A stretch of 64,000 nt of DNA from Micromonospora sp. WMMD961 (GCF_029626145.1 NZ_JARUBJ010000002.1:774501-838500), one strand, 5' to 3'; numbered from the stretch's first letter, positions 42,486-52,238 are shown. Made by a program: numbers and translations. Notes: generated from the letters alone by a model not told the origin.

Positions 42486-43856
42486 ATGATCAGTGTTTTC
42501 GACCTTTTCAGCGTCGGTATCGGGCCGTCCAGCTCGCACACGGTGGGGCCGATGCGGGCGGCGCGTACCTTCGTCGGCGGGCTCAAGGCCGACGGGTTGC
42601 TCAGTGACGTCGCACGGGTGCAGGCCGAGTTGTTCGGCTCGCTGGGCGCCACGGGTCACGGTCACGGCAGTGACCGGGCGGTCCTGCTGGGTCTGGCCGG
42701 CGAGTCGCCGGAGACGGTCGACACGGACACCGTTGGTCCTCGCATCGAGCGGATCCGGGCCGAGCGTCGGATCAGCATCCTGGCCGCGCACGAGATCGAC
42801 TTCGACCCGGACCGGGACCTGACGCTGCACCGCCGCCGATCGCTGCCGTACCACCCGAACGGGATGACCTTCGTGGCGTACGACGGGACCGGTGTCGAGG
42901 TGCGCAGCCGCACCTACTACTCCGTCGGCGGCGGTTTCGTGGTGGACGAGGCCGCGGCGGGCGCGGACCGGATCAAGCCGGACAGCACTGTGGTGCGGTA
43001 CCCGTTCCTGACCGGGGCGCAGCTCCTCGACGTCACCACCGCCACGGGCCTGTCGATCAGCGAGGTGATGCTGGCCAACGAGCGTTCCTGGCGCAGCGAG
43101 GCGGACATCCGGGCCGGTCTGCTGGAGATCTGGCGGGTGATGCGGGAGTGCGTGCAGCGCGGCTGCGAGCGCGACGGCGTACTCCCCGGGGGGTTGAAGG
43201 TCCGGCGGCGCGCGGCGGAGCTGCGGCGCGGCCTGGAGGCGGACGCCGGGACGCCCGACCCGCTGCACGCGATGGACTGGGTGACGCTGTTCGCCCTCGC
43301 GGTCAACGAGGAGAACGCCGCGGGGGGCCGGGTGGTCACCGCGCCGACCAACGGTGCGGCCGGGATCATCCCGGCGGTGCTGCACTACTACACCCGGTTC
43401 GTGCCGGGGGCGTCCGAGGACGGGGTGGTGCGGTTCCTGTTGACGGCCGGCGCGATCGGCGTGCTGTTCAAGGAGAACGCCTCGATCTCCGGCGCGGAGG
43501 TCGGGTGTCAGGGTGAGGTCGGTTCGGCCTGCTCGATGGCGGCGGCGGGGTTGGCCGAGGCGCTCGGCGGCACCCCGGAGCAGGTGGAGAACGCGGCCGA
43601 GATCGGGATGGAGCACAACCTCGGGTTGACCTGCGACCCGGTGGGTGGCCTGGTGCAGATCCCCTGCATCGAGCGGAACGCGGTGGCTAGCATCAAGGCG
43701 ATCACGGCCGCCCGGCTGGCGCTGCGCGGCGACGGTGTGCACAAGGTGTCGCTGGACAAGGTCATCAAGACCATGCGGGAGACGGGCGCCGACATGAAGG
43801 TCAAGTACAAGGAGACGGCGCGTGGCGGTCTGGCCGTCAACGTGATCGAGTGCTGA
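42486..43856 (+). CDS. sdaA: L-serine ammonia-lyase, iron-sulfur type
   Basis: 456 aa. The N-terminal domain begins MISVFDLFSVGIGPSSSHTV, with the family's SSSHT motif. The catalytic domain holds the Fe-S ligands in VGCQGEVGSACSM, GLTCDPVGG and IPCIERN, and the conserved PTNGAAGIIPAVLHYY. A [4Fe-4S] cluster acts as Lewis acid to deaminate serine to pyruvate. It is the one-chain (fused alpha/beta) type. ATG at 42486; longer in-frame starts upstream run into the repeat-rich region. A G-rich repeat lies upstream. Confidence 0.95.
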   Translation: MISVFDLFSVGIGPSSSHTVGPMRAARTFVGGLKADGLLSDVARVQAELFGSLGATGHGHGSDRAVLLGLAGESPETVDTDTVGPRIERIRAERRISILAAHEIDFDPDRDLTLHRRRSLPYHPNGMTFVAYDGTGVEVRSRTYYSVGGGFVVDEAAAGADRIKPDSTVVRYPFLTGAQLLDVTTATGLSISEVMLANERSWRSEADIRAGLLEIWRVMRECVQRGCERDGVLPGGLKVRRRAAELRRGLEADAGTPDPLHAMDWVTLFALAVNEENAAGGRVVTAPTNGAAGIIPAVLHYYTRFVPGASEDGVVRFLLTAGAIGVLFKENASISGAEVGCQGEVGSACSMAAAGLAEALGGTPEQVENAAEIGMEHNLGLTCDPVGGLVQIPCIERNAVASIKAITAARLALRGDGVHKVSLDKVIKTMRETGADMKVKYKETARGGLAVNVIEC

Positions 43857-43927
43857 GCCCGGTCGATTCGGGGCATTCGTTCACCGACTGCTAACCTGGC
43901 GTCCGTTTCAGGAGGCGGGAGGCTGCG

Positions 43928-44755
43928 GTGACCTCTGGCGTCGCGGCCCTGTGGTCGCACCGCAACTCGCTGCGCATCCTGGTCAGGCGGGACCTGGCAG
44001 TCAAGTACCAGCAGTCGGTGCTGGGATACTTCTGGTCGTTGATCGAGCCGCTCGGCATGGGGGCCATCTACTGGTTCGTGTTCGGGGTGCTCTACTCCCG
44101 CGACACCGGACGGCACCTCGGCGAGGCCGCCGAGTCGTACCCGTTGTTCCTGATCACCGGGATTTTCGCCTGGATGTGGACCAGTTCGGCGTTGAGTGAG
44201 GCGACCAACGCGCTGACCGGGCAGTCCCGGCTGATCACCACGATGAACGTGCCTCGTCAGGTCTTCCCGATCGGTCGGGTCACCGGCCGGTTCGCCGAGT
44301 ACGCGGCCGGCCTTCCGATCCTGATCGCCATCGCGGTGATCTACGCGGCGCACGGTCGGATCCATCCCGGCTGGTCGTTGCTCTCCCTTCCGCTGGCGGT
44401 GCTGGTCCAGGCCGTCCTGTTGACCGGGCTCGCCCTGCTGCTGTCGGCGTGGAACGTGCTGATGCGCGACGTCGAGCGGTTGATGCGGTTGATCATCCGG
44501 GTGCTCTTCTACGCCACGCCGATCATCTATCCGCTCAGCCTGGTCCGGGAATCCGGCCTGCCCGACTGGCTGAAGGTGGTGTACGAGCTGAACCCACTGG
44601 TCGGGATCTTCCAGCTGCACCACGCGATCTGGTACCCGGACGAGTTCCCGGACGCCCGGCTGCTCGCCACCACCGTCGTCGGCAGCGTGCTGGTGCTGGC
44701 CGCCGGCTGGTGGTCGTTCCGTCGGCTGGAACCCGCCGTGCTCAAGGAACTCTGA
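43928..44755 (+). CDS. ABC-2 type permease for wall-polymer export
   Basis: 275 aa, six helices in the TagG/Wzm/RfbA pattern: LVRRDLAVKYQQSVLGYFWSLIEPLGMGAIYW at the N-terminus (the KYQQSVLGYFWS motif is diagnostic), LFLITGIFAWMWTSSAL, FYATPIIYPLSLV and ELNPLVGIFQLHHAIWYPDEF. It exports lipid-linked polymers with the ATPase encoded one base later. GTG at 43928 follows GGAGGCGGGAGG. It is the first gene of the 43.9-49.7 kb operon. Confidence 0.92.
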   Translation: MTSGVAALWSHRNSLRILVRRDLAVKYQQSVLGYFWSLIEPLGMGAIYWFVFGVLYSRDTGRHLGEAAESYPLFLITGIFAWMWTSSALSEATNALTGQSRLITTMNVPRQVFPIGRVTGRFAEYAAGLPILIAIAVIYAAHGRIHPGWSLLSLPLAVLVQAVLLTGLALLLSAWNVLMRDVERLMRLIIRVLFYATPIIYPLSLVRESGLPDWLKVVYELNPLVGIFQLHHAIWYPDEFPDARLLATTVVGSVLVLAAGWWSFRRLEPAVLKEL

Positions 44756-44756
44756 C

Positions 44757-45503
44757 ATGGCCGCGCCGATCATCGAGGCCGACGGACTGGGCATCCGGTT
44801 CGTCCGTAACCGTCGCCGTCAACTGCGGCTGCGGGAGCTGTTCATCCACCGCGGCGCACGCGGTGCCCTGCCCGGCCAGTTCTGGCCGCTGCGGGACGTG
44901 TCGTTCGCCGTCGAACCCGGCGAGACCGTCGGGGTGATCGGCCGCAACGGCACCGGCAAGAGCACCCTGCTGCGGCTGATCGCCGGGGTGCTCATCCCGG
45001 ACGAGGGCAGCATCCGGGTGCACGGGGCGGTGGCACCGTTGCTGGAGTTGTCCGCCGGTTTCTCCAACGACCTGACCGGGCGGGAGAACCTGCACCTGGT
45101 CGGCGGGCTGCACGGGCTGTCGACGAGCTACCTGAAGCGGCACTTCGACGAGATCGTCGAGTTCGCCGGTGAGCAGGTGGAACGGGCCATCGACACGTCG
45201 GTGCGGCACTACTCGTCGGGCATGAAGGTGCGGCTCGGCTTCGCGATCATCTCGCACCTGCCGCACCCGATCCTGCTGATGGACGAGGTGACCGCGGTCG
45301 GAGACGCGGAGTTCCGCAAGAAGTGTTACGCGACGATTGATCGTCTGCTCGGGGAGGGGCGCACGCTGGTGTTGGTGTCACACAACGAAAAGGACCTGAC
45401 CCGGTTCTGTCGTCGGGGGTTGTACCTCGACGGGGGCCGGTTGACGCTCGACGGCACCATCGCCGAGGCGCTCGACGCGTACCACGCCGCGGTCCAGCGG
45501 TGA
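44757..45503 (+). CDS. ABC ATPase for wall-polymer export (TagH/Wzt-like)
   Basis: 248 aa. Walker A is GRNGTGKST (about 62-70), signature YSSGMKVRLGF (about 152), Walker B ILLMDEVTAVGD, and the H-loop SHNEKDL. The AVAPLLELSAGFSNDLTGREN stretch is typical of the Wzt/TagH group of glycoconjugate exporters. There is no C-terminal carbohydrate-binding domain, unlike Wzt of O9a type. It starts one base after the permease stop and its end overlaps the next gene by GTGA. Confidence 0.93.
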   Translation: MAAPIIEADGLGIRFVRNRRRQLRLRELFIHRGARGALPGQFWPLRDVSFAVEPGETVGVIGRNGTGKSTLLRLIAGVLIPDEGSIRVHGAVAPLLELSAGFSNDLTGRENLHLVGGLHGLSTSYLKRHFDEIVEFAGEQVERAIDTSVRHYSSGMKVRLGFAIISHLPHPILLMDEVTAVGDAEFRKKCYATIDRLLGEGRTLVLVSHNEKDLTRFCRRGLYLDGGRLTLDGTIAEALDAYHAAVQR

Positions 45504-47461
45504 CGCTCGCGATCGTGCTCGCCGCCGGGTCCACGGCGGCGGGCCGGACCACCGCGACCGGTGAGTCGCTGGCCGACCGCCTGGCCGCCCAGCTGCGCCA
45601 GGCCGGGGCGGACGACGTACGCTTCGCCGCCACCCTCGACGAGGTGACCGCGCTGGTCGCCACCGCCACCGCCCCCGTGCTGGTCACCGGCACCGACCTG
45701 GTGGCGCACACCGCCGTACTGCGGCACCTGGCCACCAGCCCGGTGGGGCCCACGGTGGCGCTGGTGCTCGGCGACCCGCCGGTGCCCGGGCGGGCGGCCG
45801 TGCGGGAGGAACGTGGCCAGGTGGTCGACGCCGGTCCGCTGGACGCCCTCGACGGGGACGCCACCGGCGTGTTCGGCGGCGCGCTGCGGGTCGGTGTGGA
45901 CGACCTGCCGACCCTGGCCGCCGCCGCCCGGGCCGCGGCGGACGGCCCCGGGTCCGCGGTGGACCGGCTCTTCGCGGGTCTCGCGGCGCTCGGCACCCTG
46001 GTCTTCGCCCAGCGGGTACGCCTGCTCGTCGCCCGCCGGGTCGAGAGCGCCGACGAGCTGACCGCTGCCGAGGCGGCGGTGACGGCCGTGGACGAGGACC
46101 GGGCCGAGCTGCGGCTGTCGGTGAAGGAGAAGGACGACTTCTTCTCCACCTACTTCGTCAGTACCTGGTCGCCGTACCTGGTCCGGTTGGCGGCCCGGCT
46201 CCGGCTCACGCCGACCGGGGTGACGGTGATCTCGGTACTGTTCGCGCTGGCCGCGGCGGTGCTGTTCGGGGTCGGTGGGCGGCCCGCGCTGGTCGGTGGC
46301 GCGGTGCTGCTCTACCTCGGTTTCGTGCTGGACTGCGTGGACGGCCAGTTGGCCCGCTACACCCGGCACTTCAGCGCCTGGGGCGGCTGGCTGGACACGA
46401 TGGCGGACCGGGCGAAGGAGTACCTGGTCTACGCCGGGCTCGGCTTCGGGGTCAGCCACGCCGGGCTGGGCAACGGCTGGGCGCTCGCGATCGCCGCGAT
46501 GACCTTGCAGACCGTCCGGCACATGACCGACACCTGGTACGGGGTGCTGCACGACGAGGCGGCCCGCCGACCCCGCGCGACCACGGGTACCAGCGGCGGG
46601 ATCGGTGACCGGCTCAACGCGGCGTCGACCCGGGTGCAGGCGGACACCGGGTCGGTGTCGTACTGGCTGAAGCGGACCGTGGTCTTCCCGATCGGTGAAC
46701 GCTGGGCGCTGATCGCGCTGACCGTGGCGCTGTTCAACCCGCTGGTCAGCCTGATCGCGGTGCTCGTGTGGGGGGTTCTGGCGTTCGCGTACACCGGGGC
46801 GCTGCGCACGTTGCGGGCCCGCTGGATGTGGGTGCCGGTGCTGGACACGGTCGACACCACCCTGCACCGGGACGACGGCCCGTTGGCCCGTTGGCTGCCG
46901 GTGGTCCGCCCGATGGGGCCGCTCACCCTGGCGGTGATCGCCGCGCTCGGCCCGGCGGTGCTGCTGATCGCGGCGCTGTGGGGCGGTTCGCCCGACGGGC
47001 TGCGCTGGGCGGTGCCGGTGGCGCTGCTGGTGCTGCTGGTCGGAGGCCTGGGCGCGGGGGCCGCGCACAACGGGCCACTGGACTGGCTGGTCCCCGCCGC
47101 GTTGCGGGCCGCCGAGTACCTGTTCGCCATCGCGGTCGGGGTGGTCGGCGGAGTGCCGGGTTGGCTGATCTTCGGGTACGTCTTCGTGCTCACCGTGCAC
47201 CACTACGACCTGACCGCCCGGCTGGAGAAGCGGCAGGCGGCACCGCCGTTGCACGCGGCCACGTTGGGCTGGGAGGGGCGCTCGGCGCTGCTGGCCCTCA
47301 CGGCGATTGTCGGCGTGGCGGGTAGCGGGCTGGCTACACTCGGTGCGTACCTTCTCGTGATTTTCGTGGTGAGCGTCGTCCTGGCCTGGTTCGTGCGACC
47401 GGCCCGTAGCGCGCGGGCGTCGGTCGCGCCGGTGGGCGCTGGAGGTGCCGCGCCGCGCTGA
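45500..47461 (+). CDS. Nucleotidyltransferase-like / CDP-alcohol phosphotransferase fusion (DUF5941 type)
   Basis: 653 aa. Residues 1-190 resemble a degenerate NTP-transferase (LAIVLAAGSTAAGRTTATGE, missing the usual GxGTRL-K pattern). Residues 270-305 carry the CDP-alcohol phosphotransferase motif D-x2-DG-x2-AR-x8-G-x3-D-x3-D (DCVDGQLAR to DTMADR), complete. Several membrane helices surround and follow it. The C-terminal domain (GALRTLRARWMWVPVLDTVD and onward) is like DUF5941. It probably transfers an alcohol phosphate from a CDP-alcohol to a lipid or polymer at the membrane; the alcohol is unknown. GTG at 45500 overlaps the ATPase stop. Confidence 0.88.
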   Translation: MTLAIVLAAGSTAAGRTTATGESLADRLAAQLRQAGADDVRFAATLDEVTALVATATAPVLVTGTDLVAHTAVLRHLATSPVGPTVALVLGDPPVPGRAAVREERGQVVDAGPLDALDGDATGVFGGALRVGVDDLPTLAAAARAAADGPGSAVDRLFAGLAALGTLVFAQRVRLLVARRVESADELTAAEAAVTAVDEDRAELRLSVKEKDDFFSTYFVSTWSPYLVRLAARLRLTPTGVTVISVLFALAAAVLFGVGGRPALVGGAVLLYLGFVLDCVDGQLARYTRHFSAWGGWLDTMADRAKEYLVYAGLGFGVSHAGLGNGWALAIAAMTLQTVRHMTDTWYGVLHDEAARRPRATTGTSGGIGDRLNAASTRVQADTGSVSYWLKRTVVFPIGERWALIALTVALFNPLVSLIAVLVWGVLAFAYTGALRTLRARWMWVPVLDTVDTTLHRDDGPLARWLPVVRPMGPLTLAVIAALGPAVLLIAALWGGSPDGLRWAVPVALLVLLVGGLGAGAAHNGPLDWLVPAALRAAEYLFAIAVGVVGGVPGWLIFGYVFVLTVHHYDLTARLEKRQAAPPLHAATLGWEGRSALLALTAIVGVAGSGLATLGAYLLVIFVVSVVLAWFVRPARSARASVAPVGAGGAAPR

Positions 47462-47476
47462 TGGAGGGACGGCCGG

Positions 47477-49687
47477 ATGACCCTGATCAGCTTCGTGGTG
47501 CCGGCCTTCCGCGTGCAGGGATACCTGCGTGAGTGTCTGGACTCCGTCCTCGGCCAGCCGGAGACCGACATCGAGGTGATCGCCGTCGACGACTGCTCGC
47601 CGGACGCCAGCGGCGACATCATCGACGAGTACGCGGCCCGCGACCAGCGGGTCCGCTCGGTTCGGCTGCCGGAGAACGTCGGCCTCGGTCCAGCCCGCAA
47701 CATCGGGCTGGACCGGGCCGTCGGCGAGTACGTGTGGTTCCTCGACGGCGACGACTGGCTGACCCCGGAGTGCCTGACCGAGGTCGCCGAGCGGTTACGG
47801 GCGACCCGCCCGGACGTGCTGCTGGTCGACCACGTGCGCACCCACTGGAACGACAGCGCCACCCGCAGCGCGATGGCCGAGGTGTTTCCGGAATCGCCCG
47901 GCGCGGAGACCTTCCGGCTGCGGGACCGGCCGGAGGCGATGCACCTGCTGCACACCGCGTGGAACCGCCTGGTCCGCCGGGACTTCCTGGTCGACCTGGG
48001 CCTGCGCTTCGCCCCGGGCTGGTACGAGGACGTCTCGTTCAGCTACCCGGTGCTGATGGCGGCGCAGCGGATCGGCGTACTCGATCGGGTCTGCGTCAAC
48101 TACCGGCAACGCCGCGCCGGCGCGATCACCCGGACCCGGGGCGACCGCCACTTCGAGGTCTTCCCACAGTGGCATCGGGTCTTCCACCTGATCGACGAGT
48201 GGGGGCCGGCGACGGAAGCGTTGCGGCCGGCGGTCTTCGAGCGGATGATCTGGCACTACCTGACCGTGCTCGGCAACGGCCAGCGGATCGCCCCGGAGCT
48301 GCGGCCGGCGTTCTTCGCGCAGATCACCGCCGACTACGAGCGTTGGCTGCCGCCCGGCGGCTATCCCGTGCCGGACGGGGTGGAGGGGGTCAAGCACCGG
48401 CTCGTCGCCTCCGGCCGCTGGCGCACCTTCAGCGCGTTGCGGGCCGCCAGCCGGGCCCGCGACGTCGCCCGGCGGCAGGCGCGCACCGCTCGGCGCACTG
48501 TCGGCCCGGTCGCCCGCCGCGGTGCCCGGCTGACCCGCGACGGGTTGTTGCGCGAGTACTACCGGGCCGAGTTGCGGCGACCGGTCGACCCGACGCTCGC
48601 GGTGTACGCCGCGTACTGGTACCGGGGATACTCCTGCAACCCGGCGGCCATCTACGAGGTGGCCCGCCGGTTGGCGCCCGGAGTGCGCGGGGTGTGGGTC
48701 GTGCGCCGGGACCGGGTGGACTCCGTGCCGGACGGGGTGGAGTACGTGGTGGCCGGCACGCCGGCGTACTACCGGGTGCTGGCCCGCGCCCGGTGGCTGG
48801 TCAACAACGTCAATTTCCCGGACTTCGTGCGCAAGCGGCCGGAGCAGGTGCACCTGCAGACCCACCACGGCACCCCGGTCAAGGTGATGGGGCTGGACCA
48901 GCAGCGCTACCCGATCGGCGCGGGCCGGATGGACTTCGCCGGGCTGCTGCGCCGGGTGGACCGGTGGGACTACAGCGTCAGCGCGAACAGCTTCTCCACC
49001 CAGATGTGGGACCGGGCGTACCCGGCCACGTACACGACCCTGGAGGTGGGCTACCCGCGCAACGACCGCCTGGTCACGGCCGGCCCGGAGGAGGTGCGCC
49101 GACTTCGCGTGGAGTTCGGCCTCCACCCCGACGAGCAGGTCGTCCTGTACGCCCCGACGCACCGGGAACACCTACCCGGCTACCGGCCGCCGTTCGACCC
49201 GGACCGGTTCGTGCGGGCGCTCGGTGACTCCGGTCGGCTGCTGATGCGCAGCCACTACTTCCATGACCGGGACCGGCGTCCCGGTCGGCCGGTGGACTGG
49301 GAGCGGGTCCGCGATGTCAGCGGCTACCAGCGGGTGGAGGACCTCTACCTGGTCGCCGACGTGTTGATCACCGACTACTCGTCGGCGATGTTCGACTATG
49401 CGGTACTGGACCGGCCGATCGTGCTCTACGCCCCGGACTGGGAGGCGTACCGGTTGGCTCGGGGGGTCTACTTCGACGTGACGGCCGAACCGCCCGGCGC
49501 GGTGGCCACCACCTTCGCCGATCTGGTCGACCTGTTCCGCACCGACGAGGTGCGCTCGGACACCGCGGCCGACGCCCGTGCACGTTTTCGACGCCGGTTC
49601 TGCACATTGGACGACGGGCACGCGGCGGAACGGGTGGTGCGTCAGGTTTTCCTGGGGGAGCCGAGCGGGCGCTCTTCGCGCTGCTGA
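47477..49687 (+). CDS. GT2 glycosyltransferase fused to CDP-glycerol-type polyol-phosphate transferase
   Basis: 736 aa. Residues 1-235 are a GT-A family 2 domain (ISFVVPAFRVQGYLRECLDS, VDDCSPDASGDIIDEYA, FLDGDDWLTPEC with the DxD-type motif). Residues about 350-730 are a TagF/CDP-glycerol glycerophosphotransferase domain: HLQTHHGTPVKVMGLD, VLYAPTHREHLPGY, LLMRSHYFHDR and ITDYSSAMFDYAVLDRPIVLYAPD. The fusion is expected to build a glycosylated polyol-phosphate chain of teichoic-acid type. It is the last gene of the operon and starts 15 bp after the preceding gene. Confidence 0.93.
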   Translation: MTLISFVVPAFRVQGYLRECLDSVLGQPETDIEVIAVDDCSPDASGDIIDEYAARDQRVRSVRLPENVGLGPARNIGLDRAVGEYVWFLDGDDWLTPECLTEVAERLRATRPDVLLVDHVRTHWNDSATRSAMAEVFPESPGAETFRLRDRPEAMHLLHTAWNRLVRRDFLVDLGLRFAPGWYEDVSFSYPVLMAAQRIGVLDRVCVNYRQRRAGAITRTRGDRHFEVFPQWHRVFHLIDEWGPATEALRPAVFERMIWHYLTVLGNGQRIAPELRPAFFAQITADYERWLPPGGYPVPDGVEGVKHRLVASGRWRTFSALRAASRARDVARRQARTARRTVGPVARRGARLTRDGLLREYYRAELRRPVDPTLAVYAAYWYRGYSCNPAAIYEVARRLAPGVRGVWVVRRDRVDSVPDGVEYVVAGTPAYYRVLARARWLVNNVNFPDFVRKRPEQVHLQTHHGTPVKVMGLDQQRYPIGAGRMDFAGLLRRVDRWDYSVSANSFSTQMWDRAYPATYTTLEVGYPRNDRLVTAGPEEVRRLRVEFGLHPDEQVVLYAPTHREHLPGYRPPFDPDRFVRALGDSGRLLMRSHYFHDRDRRPGRPVDWERVRDVSGYQRVEDLYLVADVLITDYSSAMFDYAVLDRPIVLYAPDWEAYRLARGVYFDVTAEPPGAVATTFADLVDLFRTDEVRSDTAADARARFRRRFCTLDDGHAAERVVRQVFLGEPSGRSSRC

Positions 49688-49807
49688 TCGCATGTGTCGT
49701 GTAATGGCAGCGTCATCCGTCAAACACGAGACGTTTACCCGATGTGCGAAACGCATGATCCTGGTCACAGTCTCTGGGTCGGCAGAGACGAGCTGGGGGG
49801 GACGACG

Positions 49808-51106
49808 GTGAGCACCGTCACGCTCAAGGATGTCAGCAAGGTGTTCAGGGACGGCACACTGGCCGTCGACAGCATCAACCTCGATGTGAACGACGGCGAG
49901 TTCATGGTGCTCCTCGGGCCGTCCGGCTGTGGCAAGTCGACAGTGCTGCGGATGATCGCCGGGTTGGAGGACCCGACCCAGGGTGCGGTCATGCTCGACG
50001 GGGAGTTGGCGAACGACCTGCCCCCACGGGACCGCAAGATCGCCATGGTCTTCCAGGACTTCGCGCTCTACCCGCACATGACCGTCGGCGACAACATCGC
50101 CTTTCCGCTCCGGTTGGCCGGGGTGGAGCCAGAACCGAGGGGCGAGCGGGTCAGCGACGTGGCGAGCGCCCTGGGCATCGGTGACGTGCTGGCCCGCAAG
50201 CCGGGTCAGCTCTCCGGCGGTCAACGGCAGCGGGTGGCGATGGGCCGGGCCATCGTCCGCCGGCCCGGCCTGTTCCTGATGGACGAGCCGCTCTCGAACC
50301 TGGACAGCGGCCTGCGCGCGGAGCTGCGCGCGGAGATCTCGGGCCTGACCCGGGAGTTGGGCGTCACCACCGTCTACGTCACCCACGACCAGGCCGAGGC
50401 GCTCACCATGGCCGACCGGGTGGCCATCATGCGCCGCGGCGTGCTCCAGGACGTGGGTACACCCACCCAGGTGTACGGCCGGCCGGCGACGCTCTACGTG
50501 GCCGCCTTCCTGGGCAGCCCGCGGATGAACCTGTTGGAGGCGTCGGTCTACGTCCACCTCGACCGCTACGTGACGCTGAACCTCGGTGACCAGTCGCTCT
50601 ACCTGCCTTGGAACGACATTCGCAGTCGGGCGGTGGCGCACTACCACGGTGAGCGGATCGTGGTCGGGATGCGAGCCGAGGCGCTCACCCCGGTCGCTCC
50701 GGACAGCCCTGGCGACGTGCTGCGAGGGCGGATCCGCTACCTGGAGCACCACGGGCACGAGTCGTTGGCGTTCCTCGACATCGGGGCGACCGCGATCATG
50801 GTCGACGAGATGGGTGCCCCACTCGACCCGCCGCCGGTCGGCCAGCGTGGCCTGCGTCGGTTCGGCTCGGTGATGCAGCGGCTCACCGGCAAGCCGGTGG
50901 AGCCGCAGGCGCCTCCGGTTGCCGGCACCCAGACCAGCGTGCTTCCCGATCCGGGCCGGCACCACCGTCGCCCGGCGGAGTTGGCGGTGCGGCTGGCACC
51001 GTATCCGGCGGTCAGCGCCGGTCACCCGCTCGCCGTCTCGGTCCGGATGGACGCGCTGCACTTCTTCGACGAGCGCGGTGCCCGGATCGACGTGGGTTGG
51101 CGCTGA
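49808..51106 (+). CDS. MalK/UgpC-type ABC ATPase with no adjacent permease
   Basis: GTG at 49808 after GGGGGGA; 432 aa. Walker A GPSGCGKST (about 37), Q-loop VFQDFALYPHM, signature LSGGQRQRVAMGRA (about 135), Walker B LFLMDEPLSNLD, H-loop YVTHDQAEALTMAD, then a TOBE/OB region (residues 240-432) like the regulatory C-terminus of carbohydrate importers. In actinomycetes one MsiK/UgpC ATPase often serves many sugar importers, and no permease or binding protein is near. The tail has an insert with RFGSVMQRLTGKPVEPQAPP not usual for MsiK. An AT-rich promoter region (49688-49807) precedes it. Confidence 0.92.
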   Translation: MSTVTLKDVSKVFRDGTLAVDSINLDVNDGEFMVLLGPSGCGKSTVLRMIAGLEDPTQGAVMLDGELANDLPPRDRKIAMVFQDFALYPHMTVGDNIAFPLRLAGVEPEPRGERVSDVASALGIGDVLARKPGQLSGGQRQRVAMGRAIVRRPGLFLMDEPLSNLDSGLRAELRAEISGLTRELGVTTVYVTHDQAEALTMADRVAIMRRGVLQDVGTPTQVYGRPATLYVAAFLGSPRMNLLEASVYVHLDRYVTLNLGDQSLYLPWNDIRSRAVAHYHGERIVVGMRAEALTPVAPDSPGDVLRGRIRYLEHHGHESLAFLDIGATAIMVDEMGAPLDPPPVGQRGLRRFGSVMQRLTGKPVEPQAPPVAGTQTSVLPDPGRHHRRPAELAVRLAPYPAVSAGHPLAVSVRMDALHFFDERGARIDVGWR

Positions 51107-51200
51107 CGACTCGCCGTAGCGGGGTGGCGGGCCGGCCGCCCGGTGTCCTACCGTCTGCGCACCCAGTCCACTGTGAAAGACCACCGAGAGGGGTGCATCC

Positions 51201-52232
51201 GTGTCGGGTGACCGTCCCAGTCCGCTCGTCATCGAGCGCATCCTGCGAGATCGCGCGGGCATCTGGCAGCAGATCGTGGCCGAGGGCGACCTCAACGCGC
51301 TGACCGGGCGGATGCTGGCCAGTTCCGCCATCGCGCTGGCCTGCTACGGGGCGGTGCTGGGTGCCTTCCACAGCCCGCTGATGGCGCTGACCTCGGCGCT
51401 GAAGCTGCCACTGCTGTTCCTGGTCACGTTGGCCATCTGCCTGCCCACGCTCTACCTGTTCAACCTGGTCTTCGGCGCCCGGCTGTCGGTGCGTCAGTCG
51501 TTGGCGCTGGTGATGGTCGCGATCACGGTCACCTCGATGCTCGCGGTGGCCTTCGCGCCGATCAGCCTCTTCTTCCTGATCACCGCGCCTGACTACGGGT
51601 TCTTCAAGCTGCTCAACGTGGCGATCCTGACCCTGTCGGCGCTGGTCGGGCTGCGCTTCCTGACCGGCGGGATGCAGGTGCTCAACGACCACGGCCTGCT
51701 CGCGCCGGAGCCCGCCCGGGCCCAGGCCGACGCGCACGCCCCGGCGCCTGTCAACGCCCCGGCCCCCGCCGTGCCCGCTGCCGACCCGGCCCCGACTGCC
51801 GCGCCGGTCGGCGGTCAGGCTGCCGAGCCGGTGGCTGTGCCGGCCGGAGCTGCGGTGGCCGTGCCGGCCGGAGCCGCTGTTGCCGGGTCGACCTCGAACG
51901 GCGCCGCGACCACCCCGCCGGCGCCGGCGCACGTTCCGGCGCAGTGGAGCGGCCAGCCGGCCGCCGCGTTCCCGCCCGGCGCGGTGCCCCCCGGCTACGG
52001 CCCGGGCCAACGTCCGTGGGATCGGCCGCCGGTGCGGCGCGGCGAGCCGACGCAGCGCCCGGCCAGCATGACCCTGCTCTACATCTGGATCCTGCTCTTC
52101 GGCTTCGTCGGCACCCAGTTGGCGTGGACGCTGCGCCCGTTCTTCGGCGACCCGGGCCAGGACTTCTCCTTCTTCCGGAGCATCGACGGCAACTTCTACG
52201 CGGAGATCCTGCGCACGATCGCCAACCTCTGA
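51201..52232 (+). CDS. Membrane protein with a long Ala/Pro linker (343 aa)
   Basis: GTG at 51201 after AGAGGGG. Four to five helices occupy residues about 45-165 (SAIALACYGAVLGAF, LPLLFLVTLAICLPTLYLF, LVMVAITVTSMLAVAFAPISLF and ILTLSALVGLRFLTGG). A disordered, Ala/Pro/Val-rich linker follows (about 175-285, including two VAVPAGAAVA units). A final helix (ASMTLLYIWILLFGFVGTQL) precedes an extracytoplasmic end with FFGDPGQDFSFFRSI. The first part is like the YIP1/permease-like fold seen in actinomycete proteins of unknown role. No function is assigned. Confidence 0.82.
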   Translation: MSGDRPSPLVIERILRDRAGIWQQIVAEGDLNALTGRMLASSAIALACYGAVLGAFHSPLMALTSALKLPLLFLVTLAICLPTLYLFNLVFGARLSVRQSLALVMVAITVTSMLAVAFAPISLFFLITAPDYGFFKLLNVAILTLSALVGLRFLTGGMQVLNDHGLLAPEPARAQADAHAPAPVNAPAPAVPAADPAPTAAPVGGQAAEPVAVPAGAAVAVPAGAAVAGSTSNGAATTPPAPAHVPAQWSGQPAAAFPPGAVPPGYGPGQRPWDRPPVRRGEPTQRPASMTLLYIWILLFGFVGTQLAWTLRPFFGDPGQDFSFFRSIDGNFYAEILRTIANL

Positions 52233-52238
52233 CGTCGG

